A DNA stretch of 64,000 nucleotides from Maribacter luteus (GTDB lineage Bacteria > Bacteroidota > Bacteroidia > Flavobacteriales > Flavobacteriaceae). The notes under the pieces are model-generated. The model ran no database searches. It was not told the DNA's origin and was given only the letters and a program-made list of their open reading frames with translations. The translations under genes and the position numbers were made by a program. Positions within the stretch are counted from its first letter, which is position 1. Each line of letters starts with the position of its first letter. The stretch is from contig NZ_WKJH01000028.1 in the NCBI RefSeq assembly GCF_009674825.1, forward strand, positions 62,432 through 126,431. The letters are read 5' to 3'. This document shows positions 56,401-64,000 of this stretch, piece after piece.

Positions 56401-56859
56401 ATCGGTAGATTTCCAGTCAGAAGCAACCGGAATCAAATGGGTCGTTAAACTGGGGTCAATCGCAGCCATTTCCCAAGCAATACCCCCACCTAAGGAACCT
56501 CCCAATAAAGCAAAGAGTTTATCTATTTTCAATGCCTTCAATCCCGATAAAAAAATACGGGCAATATCACCTGCTACAAAATCCTTATAGTTTTCAATGA
56601 CGAAACCGTCATAACCATTACCGGGTATATTGAAGGCCATTATCGTATACTTATTGGTATCGATACATTTTCCCTCCCCGATCAGGGCAGACCACCACCC
56701 GTCGGGCCCAGTTACATTGGAGTTTCCCGTAAGCGCATGATTGACCAAGACAATAGGTGCCTCATGAAGTGGTTTCCCAAAAAGCTGGTAAGACAGTGAA
56801 ATATCCTGGGACACTCCGCTTATTGTCTTAAAATCTTTAATTTCTAATTGATGTAGCAT
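53473..56859 (-). CDS. thrA: Trifunctional homoserine O-acetyltransferase-like / aspartate kinase / homoserine dehydrogenase
   Basis: 1128 residues in three parts. Residues 1-320 are an alpha/beta hydrolase of the MetX type: GGSLGGG with Ser122, Asp265 in DSDLFF and His298 in HGHDAFL. Residues about 326-770 are aspartate kinase (LKFGGKSLSNGEG, LGRNGSNYSAAMMAN) with ACT repeats. Residues about 775-1128 are homoserine dehydrogenase (VVFGHGNVGGTLIDQIL, EPDPREDLSGNDVGRKLLILAREL). It thus covers aspartate to aspartyl phosphate, semialdehyde to homoserine, and acylation of homoserine. Aspartate-semialdehyde dehydrogenase is not in the window. Confidence 0.93.
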   Translation of the reverse strand: MLHQLEIKDFKTISGVSQDISLSYQLFGKPLHEAPIVLVNHALTGNSNVTGPDGWWSALIGEGKCIDTNKYTIMAFNIPGNGYDGFVIENYKDFVAGDIARIFLSGLKALKIDKLFALLGGSLGGGIAWEMAAIDPSLTTHLIPVASDWKSTDWLIGNCQIQEQFLVNSKQPVHDARMHAMLCYRTPESFKERFKRSTNEELQVFNVESWLMHHGEKLKDRFQLSAYKLMNQLLKTIDITRNGESAFVDLQNSDTNIHIIGVDSDLFFTAKENKETFKQLAQAKSNVTYGEVQSLHGHDAFLIEFEQMQKLLNGIFNADGKTDRVTILKFGGKSLSNGEGLGHVLDIIVNKVENGENIAVVLSAREKATDQLETMLEKAARGEDYSKDFTAFENYQTHTFKNVNLEKEYEALFKLFEGVSLLGDYSPKIRDQVLAFGELISAKLVTKLLIGRGIKAKLMDSRRLIKTDNTFGDAHVIEALSKENVLREFSRLDHDTVPIITGFIASTEDDETTTLGRNGSNYSAAMMANYLDAVELQNYTHVDGIFTANPDYVSEAKRISELSYSEANELANFGATILHAKTIIPLIEKNIPLRILNTFKSDNEGTLISAKSNKEGIKSLSVIENVALINLEGRGLLGKVGVDARIFRSLGDNNISVSIVAQGSSERGIGLVVNADKAQKAKLALQHEFAHDFQSKDINQITVAEDVSVISIVGQDLSTFHKPYNALIKNQIVPLLFNNTVSGKNVSLVVRKTDLNKALNVMHGQIFGISKKVNIVVFGHGNVGGTLIDQILKSSKTIEKRKGIDLNVFAVANSKKVLLNKKGVSKNWLAALEDKGVPYEIGDIFEYAKKNHLENLIAVDNTASQDFVAHYFDLVENGFDLVSSNKIANTLGFDYYQLLREELDKNQKQYLYETNVGAGLPLIDTIKLLHLSGENITRIKGVFSGSLSYIFNTFSEADASFATIVEDAMNKGFTEPDPREDLSGNDVGRKLLILARELDLRNEFSDIHIQNLIPEELRTGTADTFLSKLNVLNETFNELKKNQKPDHVLRYVGDLHGDLTKEKGTLEVKLISVPKESALGQVKGSDSIIEIYTESYGEHPLVIQGAGAGAAVTARGVFGDILRIAEKG

Positions 56860-56935
56860 TCTATAAGTTCTGTATTAATTTGAACACCTCCTAACCTAAC
56901 TGTTGAAAAGTACTCTAAATTTAAGATAAATCCGA

Positions 56936-58213
56936 TTATCCAATTGTCGAAAAAGCTTGTTCTAAATCAGCCTTAAGATCTTCTATATCTTCCAATCCCA
57001 CAGATAAACGAATCAAATCCTGACCTACCCCTGCGGTTTCTTGTTGCTCTTCCGTCAATTGTTGGTGTGTTGTACTCGCAGGATGGATGATCAAAGATTT
57101 CGTATCACCGATATTGGCCAATAAAGAGAATATTTTAGTCGCATCGGTGACTTTTTTTGCAGCTTCGAACCCGCCTTTTACACCGAATGTCACCAAACCG
57201 CTTTGACCTTTTGGCAAATATTCCTGGGCCAAATCGTAGTACTTGCTACTTTTCAGACCTGGGTAATTTACCCACGCGACCTCTTCCCGTCCTTCTAACC
57301 ATGTAGCCAACTCCAACGCATTCTCACTATGCTGCTTTATACGAACGGATAATGTTTCCAAACCTTGAATGATCTGAAAAGCGTTAAACGGACTAAGTGC
57401 ACCTCCGAAATCGCGTAATCCTTCCAAAATCAATTTAAATGTAAATGCCGCTGCTCCTAAGGCTTCGCTATATACCAAACCGTGATAACCTGCAGAAGGT
57501 TCGGTGAATTCCGGATATTTGCCGTTTGCCCAATCAAATGTACCTGCATCGATTACAGCACCACCCAAAGAAGTTCCTTGGCCACCGATATATTTCGTCA
57601 GCGAATGGATCACAAGGTTCGCACCGTATTCAATAGGATTCAACAAAGCTGGCGATGCAACAGTATTATCGACAATGAAAGGCACTTGGGCTGTTTTGGC
57701 TTGTTCTGAAATAGATTTTAGATCCAACACATCTAATTTTGGATTTCCCAACGATTCCACAAAAATTGCCCTTGTATTATCTTGTACCGCTTTTCCGAAA
57801 TTTGCAGGTTCTGAAGCATCGACGAACGTGGTCGTAATTCCCAACCTTGGTAAAGTAACGTTCAATAAATTAAAAGTACCCCCATATAAACTACTGGAAG
57901 CCACAATATGATCTCCCGCCTTTAACAATGTCAATAAAGTTGTGGAAATAGCGGAAGTCCCTGAAGCAAAGACCACAGCACCTACACCACCTTCTACAGC
58001 AGCCAACCTATTCTGTAAAATTTCATTGGTCGGGTTGTTCAACCTTGTATAGATAAAACCCAGCTCTGCCAACGAAAATAAGTTAGCGGCATGATCGGTA
58101 TTATCGAATACATACGATGAAGTTTGATAAATAGGCACTGCTCGTGTTCCACCCGTTTTCGTGGTGTCATGACCGGCATGCAATGCGTTTGTTGTAAATT
58201 TTTGATTACCCAT
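56936..58213 (-). CDS. metY: O-acetylhomoserine sulfhydrylase (MetY)
   Basis: 425 residues, PLP enzyme of the same superfamily as the gene at 52301 but longer, as typical for MetY. It has FTTNALHAGHDTTKTGGTRA at the start, YTRLNNPTNEILQNRLAAVEGG, and the PLP-Lys in VIHSLTKYIGGQGTSLGG. It makes homocysteine from O-acetylhomoserine and sulfide. It is first in a minus-strand series metY, MetX-ThrA, sulfhydrylase, Rrf2 and lies behind a SAM-I riboswitch. Confidence 0.94.
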   Translation of the reverse strand: MGNQKFTTNALHAGHDTTKTGGTRAVPIYQTSSYVFDNTDHAANLFSLAELGFIYTRLNNPTNEILQNRLAAVEGGVGAVVFASGTSAISTTLLTLLKAGDHIVASSSLYGGTFNLLNVTLPRLGITTTFVDASEPANFGKAVQDNTRAIFVESLGNPKLDVLDLKSISEQAKTAQVPFIVDNTVASPALLNPIEYGANLVIHSLTKYIGGQGTSLGGAVIDAGTFDWANGKYPEFTEPSAGYHGLVYSEALGAAAFTFKLILEGLRDFGGALSPFNAFQIIQGLETLSVRIKQHSENALELATWLEGREEVAWVNYPGLKSSKYYDLAQEYLPKGQSGLVTFGVKGGFEAAKKVTDATKIFSLLANIGDTKSLIIHPASTTHQQLTEEQQETAGVGQDLIRLSVGLEDIEDLKADLEQAFSTIG

Positions 58214-58384
58214 GATTTTAATTTGTTTATGTTGTTAATAAAATAAATCAAAACACTAGTACCTGTGCTGCGATTCGCAACTAGGAATAATCAAAAAGTT
58301 AAAAAGAAAGAGACAATTACAAAAATGTAATTCGTTTCGTTATCTATTCTTGCCTAAATTAAAGGATACTGAAAACATTCAGCC
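58214..58384 (-). promoter_or_regulatory. Expression-platform region between the SAM-I aptamer and metY
   Basis: This 171-base untranslated segment contains, on the minus strand, a 7-bp hairpin AATTACA/TGTAATT (58332-58315) followed by a U-rich run, a possible weak terminator, and later a CTAGT/ACTAG hairpin around a second TGCGA/TCGCA stem (58286-58257 region). The exact switching mechanism is not clear from the sequence. Confidence 0.4.
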
Positions 58385-58470
58385 TCAAGATAGAATTTAG
58401 CACCTTCTTTGCACAGGAGGCAAAGGGTTGCTAAGGCTTCACAGGGTCTATTCCCTCCACCTTTCTTGAT
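58385..58470 (-). promoter_or_regulatory. SAM-I (S-box) riboswitch upstream of metY
   Basis: Minus strand begins ATCAAGAAAGGTGGAGGG, continues with GTGAAGCCTTAGCAACC, a P3 hairpin CTTTGC/GCAAAG, and GGTGCTAAATTCTATC. P1 closes with TCAAGA (58469-58464) and TCTTGA (58390-58385). The kink-turn/SAM-core sequences are those of class I SAM riboswitches. It is predicted to reduce expression of metY and genes behind it when SAM is high. Confidence 0.93.
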
Positions 58471-58503
58471 AACAATTCAATATGTGTTTGAACTTTTGAA
58501 CGG

Positions 58504-58511
58504 CAAATATA
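58504..58511 (-). promoter_or_regulatory. -7 promoter box of the metY riboswitch transcript
   Basis: Minus-strand TATATTTG, exact TAnnTTTG, placing transcription start near 58498, some 28 bases before the aptamer. It lies between the metK stop and the riboswitch, so metY is expressed independently of metK. Confidence 0.65.
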
Positions 58512-58551
58512 AGGCCGTGTATTTGGTTTTTCCTAATCTTTTTAAAAAAAA

Positions 58552-59808
58552 TCACATTTTAAATGCGGATTTTACCGCATCTACCATATCCAATTTTTCC
58601 CATGTGAACAACTCCACTTCTTTTTCAATCCTACCATTATAAGGGGATTCAAAAATCTTTGTTATTGTCTGGGGCTCTTTACCCATATGACCGTAAGCTG
58701 CGGTTTCCAAATAAATAGGGTTACGAAGCTTAAGTCTTTCTTCTATGGCAAAAGGACGCATATCGAACAATTGCGATACTATGGTCGCTATTTCCCCGTC
58801 TGAATATGAAATTTTAGACGTGCCGTAGGTGTTTACAAAAATCGATGTTGGCTCTACAACGCCTATGGCATAACTTACTTGTACCAATATTTCATCTGAA
58901 ACGCCAGCAGCTACTAAATTTTTTGCAATATGGCGTGCCGCATAAGCTGCACTACGATCCACTTTACTAGGATCCTTACCACTGAAAGCACCACCACCAT
59001 GTGCCCCTTTACCACCATAAGTATCCACAATGATCTTTCTTCCCGTAAGTCCCGTGTCACCGTGCGGACCTCCTATTACAAATTTCCCGGTCGGATTTAT
59101 ATGGTATTTTATTTGATCATCGAATAAAGCTTGGTCGCTTTCCGGTAATTGCTCAATTACCTTCGGCATTAAGATTGAAATAATATCTTCCTTGATCTTG
59201 GCAAGCATCTTATCATCATCAGCATCAAAAGCATCATGCTGTGTAGATACAACGATAGTATCGATACGCTGCGGAACATTATCGTCGGAGTACTCAATAG
59301 TTACTTGGGCCTTGGCATCTGGCCTTAAATATGAAATCTCGGTCCCTTCCCTTCTAATGGTTGCGAGGGTCTGCAATATCCTATGGGAAATATCCAAAGC
59401 CAAAGGCATATAATTTTCGGTTTCCTTGGTGGCATAACCGAACATCATTCCCTGATCCCCAGCTCCCTGCTCTTCTTTAGACCCACGGTCAACACCTTGG
59501 TTAATGTCTTGTGATTGTTCATGAATCAAAGAAATAACACCACATGAATCGCCACTGAATTGGTATTCCCCTTTCGTGTATCCTATTTTATTTACGACAT
59601 CGCGTGCAATATTCTGAACATCTAAATACGTATCACTCCTAACTTCACCGGCCAGGACTACCTGCCCCGTAGTTACCAAGGTTTCACAAGCTACTTTACT
59701 TTCGGGATCGAAAGCCAAAAAACTATCCAATAATGCATCACTGATTTGATCGGCAACTTTGTCCGGATGCCCTTCACTAACAGATTCTGAGGTAAATAAA
59801 TATGCCAT
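58552..59808 (-). CDS. metK: S-adenosylmethionine synthetase (MetK)
   Basis: 418 residues; makes SAM from methionine and ATP. Starts [25 protein letters not shown] (the first ATP site), with GEQSxDI-type [23 protein letters not shown] and the P-loop-like [21 protein letters not shown]. About 30 residues longer than the E. coli enzyme, mainly by a segment near 195-225. Preceded by a 190-base leader with a SAM-II-like pseudoknot. Confidence 0.97.
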   Translation of the reverse strand: MAYLFTSESVSEGHPDKVADQISDALLDSFLAFDPESKVACETLVTTGQVVLAGEVRSDTYLDVQNIARDVVNKIGYTKGEYQFSGDSCGVISLIHEQSQDINQGVDRGSKEEQGAGDQGMMFGYATKETENYMPLALDISHRILQTLATIRREGTEISYLRPDAKAQVTIEYSDDNVPQRIDTIVVSTQHDAFDADDDKMLAKIKEDIISILMPKVIEQLPESDQALFDDQIKYHINPTGKFVIGGPHGDTGLTGRKIIVDTYGGKGAHGGGAFSGKDPSKVDRSAAYAARHIAKNLVAAGVSDEILVQVSYAIGVVEPTSIFVNTYGTSKISYSDGEIATIVSQLFDMRPFAIEERLKLRNPIYLETAAYGHMGKEPQTITKIFESPYNGRIEKEVELFTWEKLDMVDAVKSAFKM

Positions 59809-59882
59809 TTTTATAAAAATAGATGGGAGGAAATAAAAAAAGATTGCGAAAAAGGCGAATAAACTGAATGAAATCAGTTATC

Positions 59883-59997
59883 ACTGCTTTAGCATTTTTA
59901 CAATACCGAACTTAGTCCAGTATCCAGTTCCCTTAAGAACCAGGCCCTAATTTAAATTTTAGGCTATGAGGTTGCAATCAGTCAAATCTTTCCTCTC
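59883..59997 (-). promoter_or_regulatory. SAM-II-like riboswitch with long inserted hairpins, upstream of metK
   Basis: Minus strand: P1 GAGG/CCTC encloses GATTTGACTGATTGCAA, close to the SAM-II loop GATTTAACCGTATTGCAA. The 3' strand AATGCTAAAGCAGT matches the SAM-II end (GCTAAA plus a pseudoknot strand). ACTG (59982-59979) pairs with CAGT (59886-59883), in the place where SAM-II uses CC and GG. Between them are three extra hairpins, including a 9-bp ATACTGGAC/GTTCGGTAT stem. I infer a long-loop SAM-II variant. Confidence 0.7.
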
Positions 59998-60008
59998 AAG
60001 ATTGGGGA

Positions 60009-60016
60009 CAAAAGTA
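60009..60016 (-). promoter_or_regulatory. -7 promoter box of metK
   Basis: Minus-strand TACTTTTG, exact TAnnTTTG. Start is predicted near 60003, so the transcript begins a few bases before the SAM-II-like element and the metK leader is about 195 bases long. The rest of 60020-60111 is AT-rich with no gene. Confidence 0.65.
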
Positions 60017-60111
60017 TAAAAAATGTTTTTCTTATATAATATAAACCGATTGTATTTTATCAAAAAAACACCAAAATAATCAATTGTATTCGTAATCAAT
60101 ACCTCAGCGTA

Positions 60112-62790
60112 CTATATATCATATTTAACCGTAAATAGCACATATCTCGGCTGCACAAAGTAAGATTGTGTGGTAAAGTACAAGTCGTTTGTACTATCCC
60201 TATTAAGGATACTGGTATTTAACAGGTTAGTCCCCTTAATTCCGAATTCCCATTTACTATCTTTCTGTTGGTAGGTTAAATCCGATTCCAAGAAGCTATA
60301 CTTATTATCAATAGTACCTTCTTTATCGGTGTAATCGTAATAATCATAATCTACGGTCAAGATAAAGTTCTTAAGGAAAGCCGTATCGAACCTGGCATAA
60401 GGTCTTTTAGTGAAATAGGTTGTTTCCCGCCCGCCGTTGTCATAATTGTTCACACTATAGCGATACCCTACTTCAAGATTGGGTGCATTTTTAAAATTTG
60501 TAGACACAGCCCCCTGATAATTTTGGGTAAATGCATTGGAAGTGAGTTGTGCATTGTCTACCAGGTTATTGGTGGTCGACCATGCCAAACTACCTCGCAC
60601 CGAACCCTTAATTTTACCAAAAGTACGCTCATAGCGCCCATTGGCCGAAAACGATTCATCTTCGAAGTTTGAATTGATCGTGGTACTGATACGGTTAATC
60701 CCCACAATTTCAGCACTGCTTTTCAGGGCGTCGATTCTTTTCGTATAAGTGACATTCCCGAAAATATTCGTGAAATTGAACATATTGAAACTGAAAAAAT
60801 TCAATGAGAGATTATGGTTCAAGGCACTTTCCAGACCTCTATTCCCTTGATAAACAGAGTTGTAGTTATTAAGTACATACCCCTGTGCAAATTTATTGAC
60901 ATCAGTAAACGACCGGGTTACCCTATAATTAAACCTAAGGTTTTCCGATTTTTTCAATTGGGCATTAATATAAACATCTGGCAACAAGGAAGTAAGATCA
61001 TCTTTTACCGTAGTTCCCAATTGTTCGTTCTTTACATTAAACTGATGCAAGGTAACCCCAGGGTTGAACGTGAAAATCCCGGATATAACCTTATAATGAA
61101 AACCTAAATAAAGATCAGAAACACTATAGGTCACATCGTTTTCATAGTCCGAGCCTTCAATATCCAAAATATTATCCCCGTCCAATATCTGATATATAGC
61201 GGAGTTGAAATTCTGATGGCTTTGTGTTGTCCCCAAAGTAAAGTTCAAATTACTTTTGTCTCCCAACACATAGTAATAGTCGACCTTCGCATCAACCTTA
61301 TTGGTTACCGTATTCTTTATTTGATTCAAATTATAAATTTCTTGATCTTCATCTACCGGAAAAATTTCGGTAAAAGCGAATTCACTTCGAATAGCCTCAT
61401 AAAATGGATCCTCATCTTGATACAGATACTGGGCCTCCACAGCAAAAATATTCCTGTCGTTCAAGGTGTAATACAAGTTGGCATTTTGGTTTATGGATAA
61501 TGGTTTCTGCCGTTTTTCTTCTGAGATCTCATCTGTAATATCCGATATGGACAATACACCAACCACCTCATTATCATTGGATTGCTTTAATAACACATCA
61601 TAATCTACCTGAAGATCGACACTAGGCTTATACCTTGCACTTAATTTCGCAAGCCCCAATTGCACCGTTTGATCGGTATTGGTTGTTGCATTCTCAATAT
61701 CGTTACTGGCAATATAGGTAGTAGTGCTTTGTGACTTCATCAAGGTGCCTGTGTAAGAATAAATTCCAAAACCGCTTAAATCCAATGATTTGGTCGGGGC
61801 ATAACTAAAATTAACCGCGGCAAATTTGGTATCAATATCGTTCGCCCTATTATTTTGGGCCGTAGTAAGACCCAGACCATCTGATCCAATATCAATTGAG
61901 CTACCTCCGCGTACATTTATACTCCGAAATCCTCCTGTGAAATTCCTATAATCACTACGGGTGAAGGGTACCTCACCCAAATTATTTAAATCGGTTATGA
62001 TATTTATACTATATTCAGGACTATAGTAAAACAGTTTTGGATGTGCCAGATAACGATCATCAGGCCCATAACCCGCTGTTAGCTCCCCGAACCAAAATTT
62101 CTTTTTACCTTCTTTTAATCGAATATTCAAGGCTACATTGTCATCATCATTGGTGAGACCTTTCATTTGTGAAACCTCGTTGTAATTTTTAAGTACCTCT
62201 ACCTTACTTAAAGCATTGGCGGGAATATTCTCAACGGCAATTTTGGAATCCCCATCGAAAAAGTCCTTTCCTTCGACCATTACCTTGGTCACGGTCTTCC
62301 CTTCAACTTCTATTTTTCCGTCGTCATCGATTTCTATTCCCGGAAGGTTTTCGAGCACATCCTTCAATTTTTTCTCTGTCCCCGAAACAAAGGAATCGGT
62401 ATCATAAACGATCGTATCCCCCTTGACCGAAACGGGCATTTCATAGGTAACCTCAACCTCATCTAACTGATTGGCCTGTTCCTCCATTACAATATCCTTT
62501 ACGGCATCCGTTTGCTGTGCGGTAAATGTAAAAGACTCGGTCTTTAGGCCTAAATAACTAACCTTGACCGTATATTGACTCCCGGTTTTTAAATTTAATT
62601 TGTATTGCCCGGAGTGATTGGTGATACCATAAGACTCCAAACCTTTTGTAGCCGTATTTATGGCAATCACATTGGCCATATCAACACCTGTTCCCGTGCT
62701 ATCTTTAACCGTTCCCGTTAATGTAATCTCTTGGGCCGAAACAAAAAATCCCAAGGCCAAAAAGACCAGCATATTCAACGTAATTTTCAT
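60112..62790 (-). CDS. Outer-membrane beta-barrel protein, TonB-receptor-like
   Basis: 892 residues. Signal peptide (MKITLNMLVFLALGFFVSA), a carboxypeptidase-regulatory-like beta-sandwich (about 20-105: ITLTGTVKDSTGTGVDMANVIAINT), a plug-like region (about 110-225: LKDVLENLPGIEIDDDGKIEVEG, IPANALSKVEVLKNY) and a long beta-barrel ending YVLFTVKYDI. This is the outer-membrane beta-barrel family close to TonB-dependent receptors, but without an evident TonB box. It follows a GLPGLI gene by 50 bases, a standard pairing. Ligand unknown. Confidence 0.85.
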   Translation of the reverse strand: MKITLNMLVFLALGFFVSAQEITLTGTVKDSTGTGVDMANVIAINTATKGLESYGITNHSGQYKLNLKTGSQYTVKVSYLGLKTESFTFTAQQTDAVKDIVMEEQANQLDEVEVTYEMPVSVKGDTIVYDTDSFVSGTEKKLKDVLENLPGIEIDDDGKIEVEGKTVTKVMVEGKDFFDGDSKIAVENIPANALSKVEVLKNYNEVSQMKGLTNDDDNVALNIRLKEGKKKFWFGELTAGYGPDDRYLAHPKLFYYSPEYSINIITDLNNLGEVPFTRSDYRNFTGGFRSINVRGGSSIDIGSDGLGLTTAQNNRANDIDTKFAAVNFSYAPTKSLDLSGFGIYSYTGTLMKSQSTTTYIASNDIENATTNTDQTVQLGLAKLSARYKPSVDLQVDYDVLLKQSNDNEVVGVLSISDITDEISEEKRQKPLSINQNANLYYTLNDRNIFAVEAQYLYQDEDPFYEAIRSEFAFTEIFPVDEDQEIYNLNQIKNTVTNKVDAKVDYYYVLGDKSNLNFTLGTTQSHQNFNSAIYQILDGDNILDIEGSDYENDVTYSVSDLYLGFHYKVISGIFTFNPGVTLHQFNVKNEQLGTTVKDDLTSLLPDVYINAQLKKSENLRFNYRVTRSFTDVNKFAQGYVLNNYNSVYQGNRGLESALNHNLSLNFFSFNMFNFTNIFGNVTYTKRIDALKSSAEIVGINRISTTINSNFEDESFSANGRYERTFGKIKGSVRGSLAWSTTNNLVDNAQLTSNAFTQNYQGAVSTNFKNAPNLEVGYRYSVNNYDNGGRETTYFTKRPYARFDTAFLKNFILTVDYDYYDYTDKEGTIDNKYSFLESDLTYQQKDSKWEFGIKGTNLLNTSILNRDSTNDLYFTTQSYFVQPRYVLFTVKYDI

Positions 62791-62840
62791 CTAAATATAT
62801 TTTTTAGGGAAGAAATAATGGATTCTGTCAATTGTCTGCA

Positions 62841-63785
62841 CTAAAATCTTGCACCTCCACGTCCGCCTCCGCCACTTCGATTGTTACGAAAGTTCTCCCT
62901 CATTTCTATCATTTTCTCGCGAGATATCTCATCGTATTCGGCTTGTGTGACCTTCTTTCCTTTTTTTGGAGCTTTGATTTCAATTTTATCCTTAGGGTTC
63001 AAGGTGATCTTGGAACAAATTATGGTAGTAACATCATCACTAACGGCCAAAATAAGTCCTGGTAATCCCCAATATTCAGAAGGACCATGATTTATAGGGA
63101 CTTCCGGTGTATACCATGCTTCTACGACAACCTCCTTCTCTATAAATTCGGGCTCGTTATTTTCTTTTTCCTTATTATCGGCGTTATCATTATCCCTTCT
63201 TCTACCACGGAACAATGCCTGCATATTGGGGCGTTTAACCGTTTTAACCGCAGTAGCTTTATATGCCGTGTAATTACCTATTTGTTTAGTATCGCTACCC
63301 AATTGCCAATTTAATCTTTCAAGAGTATCGTCTATTAAAAAAATCTTGCCAAAAAGTTCATTCTTAATAAGGTACTTTTCTTCTTTAATATTTTTATATA
63401 AATCACCTCCTGCTGATCCCATAGCCCCAAAGCGCATTCTTCTTGGCCCTGAATTACCGGGTTGTTCCAATTTTTCAACTTCTTCATATATTGATTCCGT
63501 GGCATTGAAAGAAAGTTCAAATGTCTTTTCATTTGCCTTCTTCATCCGTTCCATGATTTCCTTCTTTCGGTCTTCGGGAATTTGCCTATTACCAAAATCT
63601 ATATTCACTTGGGTCTTACTCTCATATGTGGCCTTTCCCTGAAAGTCCTGTGCAAAACCAGCATGCATACCAATGACCATTACAAGAATGAATAAAATAT
63701 TATTCCTTATTTGTTGGACAATTGTATCTTTAAAAGAATTTCTGCATCCAGGTCGATGTACTGAACTATGGTTTATTTTGGTCAT
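62841..63785 (-). CDS. GLPGLI family protein
   Basis: 314 residues. The signature WGLPGLILAV (about residues 223-232) defines the GLPGLI family of Bacteroidota secreted proteins. A hydrophobic stretch (about 28-45, NILFILVMVIGMHAGFA) is the likely signal peptide, but it is preceded by about 27 hydrophilic residues, so the true start may be internal and non-ATG. C-terminus is Gly/Arg-rich (NRSGGGGRGGARF), which is unusual. Function unknown; paired with the downstream beta-barrel. Confidence 0.85.
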   Translation of the reverse strand: MTKINHSSVHRPGCRNSFKDTIVQQIRNNILFILVMVIGMHAGFAQDFQGKATYESKTQVNIDFGNRQIPEDRKKEIMERMKKANEKTFELSFNATESIYEEVEKLEQPGNSGPRRMRFGAMGSAGGDLYKNIKEEKYLIKNELFGKIFLIDDTLERLNWQLGSDTKQIGNYTAYKATAVKTVKRPNMQALFRGRRRDNDNADNKEKENNEPEFIEKEVVVEAWYTPEVPINHGPSEYWGLPGLILAVSDDVTTIICSKITLNPKDKIEIKAPKKGKKVTQAEYDEISREKMIEMRENFRNNRSGGGGRGGARF

Positions 63786-63975
63786 GGTGAAATGTAAATC
63801 GAATTATATAGTGTAGGACTATAGGATAGGCATAAGGTTTAATCTGTAATTCAAAAAAAAAACACCTTTCAACTATTTTTTTTTCGATATTAACATAAAG
63901 GTTTTTTCATCCTGTAGTTATCTTGTATATTGTACTCCCCTAAACTCAATTGAAAAACACAAATCTGAATACCCT

Positions 63976-64000
63976 ATGCATATTGCCGTTGCAGGAAATA
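63976..64000 (+). CDS. Probable deoxynucleoside kinase, first eight codons (cut by window edge)
   Basis: ATG at 63976 opens MHIAVAGN and continues past the window. In Bacteroidota, deoxynucleoside kinases begin M-H-I-A-[IV]-A-G-N-I-G-A-G-K, so the visible part matches the P-loop start. It is divergent from the GLPGLI gene. Only the start is seen, so the call is tentative. Confidence 0.55.

Noticed and set aside
52301-58213. Recent duplication of the two PLP sulfhydrylase genes
   Set aside because: The two proteins differ clearly in length and sequence and match separate subfamilies, so this is ancient paralogy rather than a local duplication.
1-64000. tRNA, rRNA, tmRNA, RNase P or signal-recognition RNA genes
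   Set aside because: No sequence with the invariant arms or cores of these RNAs was recognised in the intergenic regions.

Overview
The window is a 64 kb chromosomal segment of a member of the Bacteroidota, most likely a marine-type Flavobacteriaceae. The evidence is the gliding genes gldB and gldC, GLPGLI and DUF2807 proteins, flavobacterial versions of DnaG, FtsL and prephenate dehydratase, and many promoters with the Bacteroidota -7 box TAnnTTTG. A meso-diaminopimelate-type MurE (DNPR motif) fits the phylum. I see no insertion sequence, prophage, CRISPR array, rRNA or tRNA; this is ordinary housekeeping chromosome with tight minus-strand operons.

Layout. 1-12.4 kb: the division and cell-wall (dcw) cluster on the minus strand, mraZ-rsmH-ftsL-ftsI-murE-mraY-murD-ftsW-murG-murC-ftsQ-ftsA (ftsA cut by the window edge), driven by a promoter carrying three 10-bp-spaced MraZ boxes. 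12.5-18.6 kb: an alpha/beta hydrolase, engB, a small conserved protein, phosphofructokinase, gldC-gldB, a roughly 600-bp gene-poor stretch and an orphan response regulator whose phospho-acceptor Asp is Glu. 18.6-32.2 kb: dnaG with a zinc-less zinc-finger fold, an ECF sigma/anti-sigma/barrel triad, a polyprenyl synthase, rlmN, queA, aroA, a MazG-like pyrophosphohydrolase, dtd, rsgA and small secreted proteins. 32.2-36.4 kb: an aromatic amino-acid operon (pheA, aminotransferase, tyrA, DAHP synthase-chorismate mutase) preceded by a transcription attenuator with a Phe/Tyr-rich leader peptide. 36.5-39.6 kb: envelope proteins. 39.7-59.8 kb: methionine, sulfate-assimilation and SAM genes: metF, split metH, cobA, a sulfite reductase with a C-terminal extension, cysN, cysD, cysH, DUF2061, an Rrf2 regulator, a transsulfuration enzyme, a trifunctional MetX-aspartokinase-homoserine dehydrogenase fusion, metY and metK. 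60.1-63.8 kb: an outer-membrane beta-barrel/GLPGLI pair. The last 25 bases begin a probable deoxynucleoside kinase.

How it works together. The 20-kb sulfur block takes sulfate to sulfide, makes O-acetylhomoserine from aspartate, joins them to homocysteine, methylates this to methionine and converts it to SAM. RNA control is prominent. Two SAM-I riboswitches lie ahead of metY and metH, and a SAM-II-like pseudoknot with long inserted hairpins lies ahead of metK, so two unrelated SAM-sensing RNA architectures appear to act in one 15-kb block. Near-identical operator-like repeats flank the sulfate-assimilation promoter next to the Rrf2 regulator. The aromatic operon is regulated by ribosome-mediated attenuation rather than, or in addition to, enzyme feedback; its prephenate dehydratase has a non-canonical ESRP motif.

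Nothing here is a wholly unknown defence or mobile system. The most notable items are the pheA attenuator, the metK leader, the unusual metH leader and two copies of a flavobacterial structured repeat.
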